Assembly (NCBI GenBank): GCA_030587505.1
Contig: JAUQYY010000289.1
Span: forward strand, 1 to 6,976
Direction: 5' to 3'
Source of the DNA: Candidatus Sigynarchaeota archaeon
GTDB lineage: Archaea; Asgardarchaeota; Jordarchaeia; Jordarchaeales; Jordarchaeaceae
Length of the DNA stretch: 6,976 nucleotides
In this document: one piece after another, positions 5,780-6,976 of the stretch
Layout of the letters: each line of letters begins with the position of its first letter
Position numbering within the stretch: the first letter of the stretch is position 1
Notes under the pieces: model-generated
The model's input: the letters and a program-made list of their open reading frames with translations, nothing else
Database searches by the model: none
What the model was told of the DNA's origin: nothing
Program-made: the position numbers and the translations under genes

Positions 5780-6976
5780 ATGGACAGTTCACAGTTTAAA
5801 TTATCTCTCAGAATCGTCGCTGCGGTCTCCCTTCTGGGCTCCCTACTCACCGTGCTCACAAACGTTTGGTCGTTCGTGCTTCATGAGATTCGGTACTACG
5901 AGTGGAGCACCAAAACTTGGTACACGTTCTACAGGCCAATAGAAATCTGGAGCTTCGGCAACTTTGGAGTATTTATGGGCGATTTCTGGAGACTCTTACA
6001 ATTTGTCTTCACTGTTATGGTCCGTGAGCTTGACAAATTCACCGCCCAGATTTTCACACCGCTTGCCCAGCTTCCGTTCTTACTGTACGAAAACATCTTC
6101 CTCCTGGAATACTACGCCGAACTCTTCACATCGAGGGTTTGGTTTTATCCCTTCCCCCTGAGTATGCTCCTAAACTCTTATTCAGTGGAGTACCTGTTCT
6201 GGCCCAGCCTGTGGGTAATGGTGCTCGGCGATCTGGCCATAACAACTCTATGGTCCTTCTACTATTTCCTCTTCCCTCTACTTCTCCTCATCGCAATCGT
6301 TACGGGTGTTGTGTTTGTTCTGAAGATCAGAATGAGGTATCTGATTTCCTCATTCATCTGTATGCAAACAGTGTTGGCGCTAGCAGCCCTAACGGAAATA
6401 ATAAACATCGGTCTGCCCAGCAACACCCTGTTCTTCTCCTCCACCTCCTTCTTCATTGAACTGTTGTACGGGGGCGTCGCGGGAGCCGCTGCAGCGTTTC
6501 TAACTTCGCCGCTCTTCTTCGCCGCGCTTATATGCTACCTCTATGTGGAGATAGGGTTCCAGGTAATATACATGGACGAGGTTACCTCCCCGGCGCTCGA
6601 AAGAAGAAAGATGATTGAGCAGCAGCTTAAGGTTGTGGAGGAGATAGCTTCAGCGCCCGAGGAACTCGCAACAGGGGAGGAAAAAGAAGCCTCGGGGAGA
6701 AAACCAAGCCTCAGCGAGGAGGCTATAAAATTTCTGAGAAACATCATCGAAATGAAGGTTTTCAAGAAAAAGAGAGTGGAAAAAGAAGCGGTGCACGATA
6801 TCAGGCGGCTGCAGGCATATGTGGAAAAGGTTTACACCGAAATTCCCGGGGCTAGAGAATCGTTAACCGCCGCGGCGGCGGCTCCAGGCTTCGGCAAGGT
6901 AGCTCGCTCCGCCGTGGTTGGAACTCTTCTGCGTCTGGGAGGCATAATTGTCTTCTCTTTCATATGTTTTGCGGCG
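5780..6976 (+). CDS. Unrecognised multi-pass membrane protein (3' partial)
   Basis: The frame opens at ATG 5780 and runs 399 codons to the window edge without a stop, so its C-terminus is missing. I do not recognise the family. Hydrophobic segments lie at about 10-33, 139-158 (weaker), 160-182, 188-208, 232-256 and 382 to the edge, suggesting at least five or six membrane passes. Residues 30-70 are strikingly aromatic, with 15 Trp, Tyr or Phe in 41 positions. Residues 272-350 are hydrophilic and highly charged, with long predicted helices and 'KVFKKKRVEKE' near 326-336, probably a cytoplasmic coiled or linker region. A short alanine run occurs at 364-368. The gene begins 5 bases after the DUF58 stop with its own Shine-Dalgarno sequence, so it belongs to the same operon and may be an integral membrane partner of the DUF58/MoxR pair. 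The coding call is strong because of length, start signal and spacing; the function is unknown. Confidence 0.85.
   Translation, partial: MDSSQFKLSLRIVAAVSLLGSLLTVLTNVWSFVLHEIRYYEWSTKTWYTFYRPIEIWSFGNFGVFMGDFWRLLQFVFTVMVRELDKFTAQIFTPLAQLPFLLYENIFLLEYYAELFTSRVWFYPFPLSMLLNSYSVEYLFWPSLWVMVLGDLAITTLWSFYYFLFPLLLLIAIVTGVVFVLKIRMRYLISSFICMQTVLALAALTEIINIGLPSNTLFFSSTSFFIELLYGGVAGAAAAFLTSPLFFAALICYLYVEIGFQVIYMDEVTSPALERRKMIEQQLKVVEEIASAPEELATGEEKEASGRKPSLSEEAIKFLRNIIEMKVFKKKRVEKEAVHDIRRLQAYVEKVYTEIPGARESLTAAAAAPGFGKVARSAVVGTLLRLGGIIVFSFICFAA

Noticed and set aside
6139..6459. A 106-codon plus-strand frame near the right end
   Set aside because: It is a shadow of the longer open membrane-protein frame running from 5780 to the window edge, which has a proper start signal.

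Overview
The window is a gene-dense stretch with one transcriptional direction. Five consecutive plus-strand genes fill it completely. The first is cut by the left edge and the last by the right edge, and no gap between genes exceeds 23 bases. I see no rRNA, tRNA, CRISPR array, insertion sequence or recognisable terminator. The true promoter is probably off-window to the left.

The organism is most likely an archaeon. Supporting signs are frequent AGA/AGG arginine and ATA isoleucine codons, TTG and GTG starts behind clear Shine-Dalgarno sequences, and an extracellular region crowded with N-glycosylation sequons. The gene set resembles operons I associate with uncultured TACK-type archaea such as Bathyarchaeia. 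That lineage assignment is an impression from memory, not a demonstrated result.

Layout from left to right: (1) 2-2104, a surface protein with about five Ig-like beta domains, one transmembrane helix and a cytoplasmic DUF4129-like tail; (2) 2097-3455, a DUF4350-type membrane protein whose cytoplasmic tail resembles that of gene 1; (3) 3448-4428, a MoxR-family AAA+ ATPase; (4) 4452-5774, a DUF58 protein with two N-terminal membrane helices and a von Willebrand A (vWA) domain; (5) 5780-6976 and beyond, an unrecognised multi-pass membrane protein that stays open to the window edge.

DUF4129, DUF4350, MoxR and DUF58 genes form a known recurrent neighbourhood in bacteria and archaea. There a MoxR ATPase is thought to act as a chaperone or remodelling factor on a vWA-domain partner at the membrane. 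In bacteria the DUF4129 unit is often attached to a membrane transglutaminase-like protein. Here it is attached to a long, sequon-rich Ig-like stalk, and a fifth membrane protein of unknown family is added. My working model, which is inference, is a membrane complex. The stalk and the DUF4350 domain would face outward, and their related helical tails would meet the DUF58 vWA domain and the MoxR ATPase on the cytoplasmic side. The first two junctions are near-identical 8-base overlaps, which suggests translational coupling and fixed stoichiometry.
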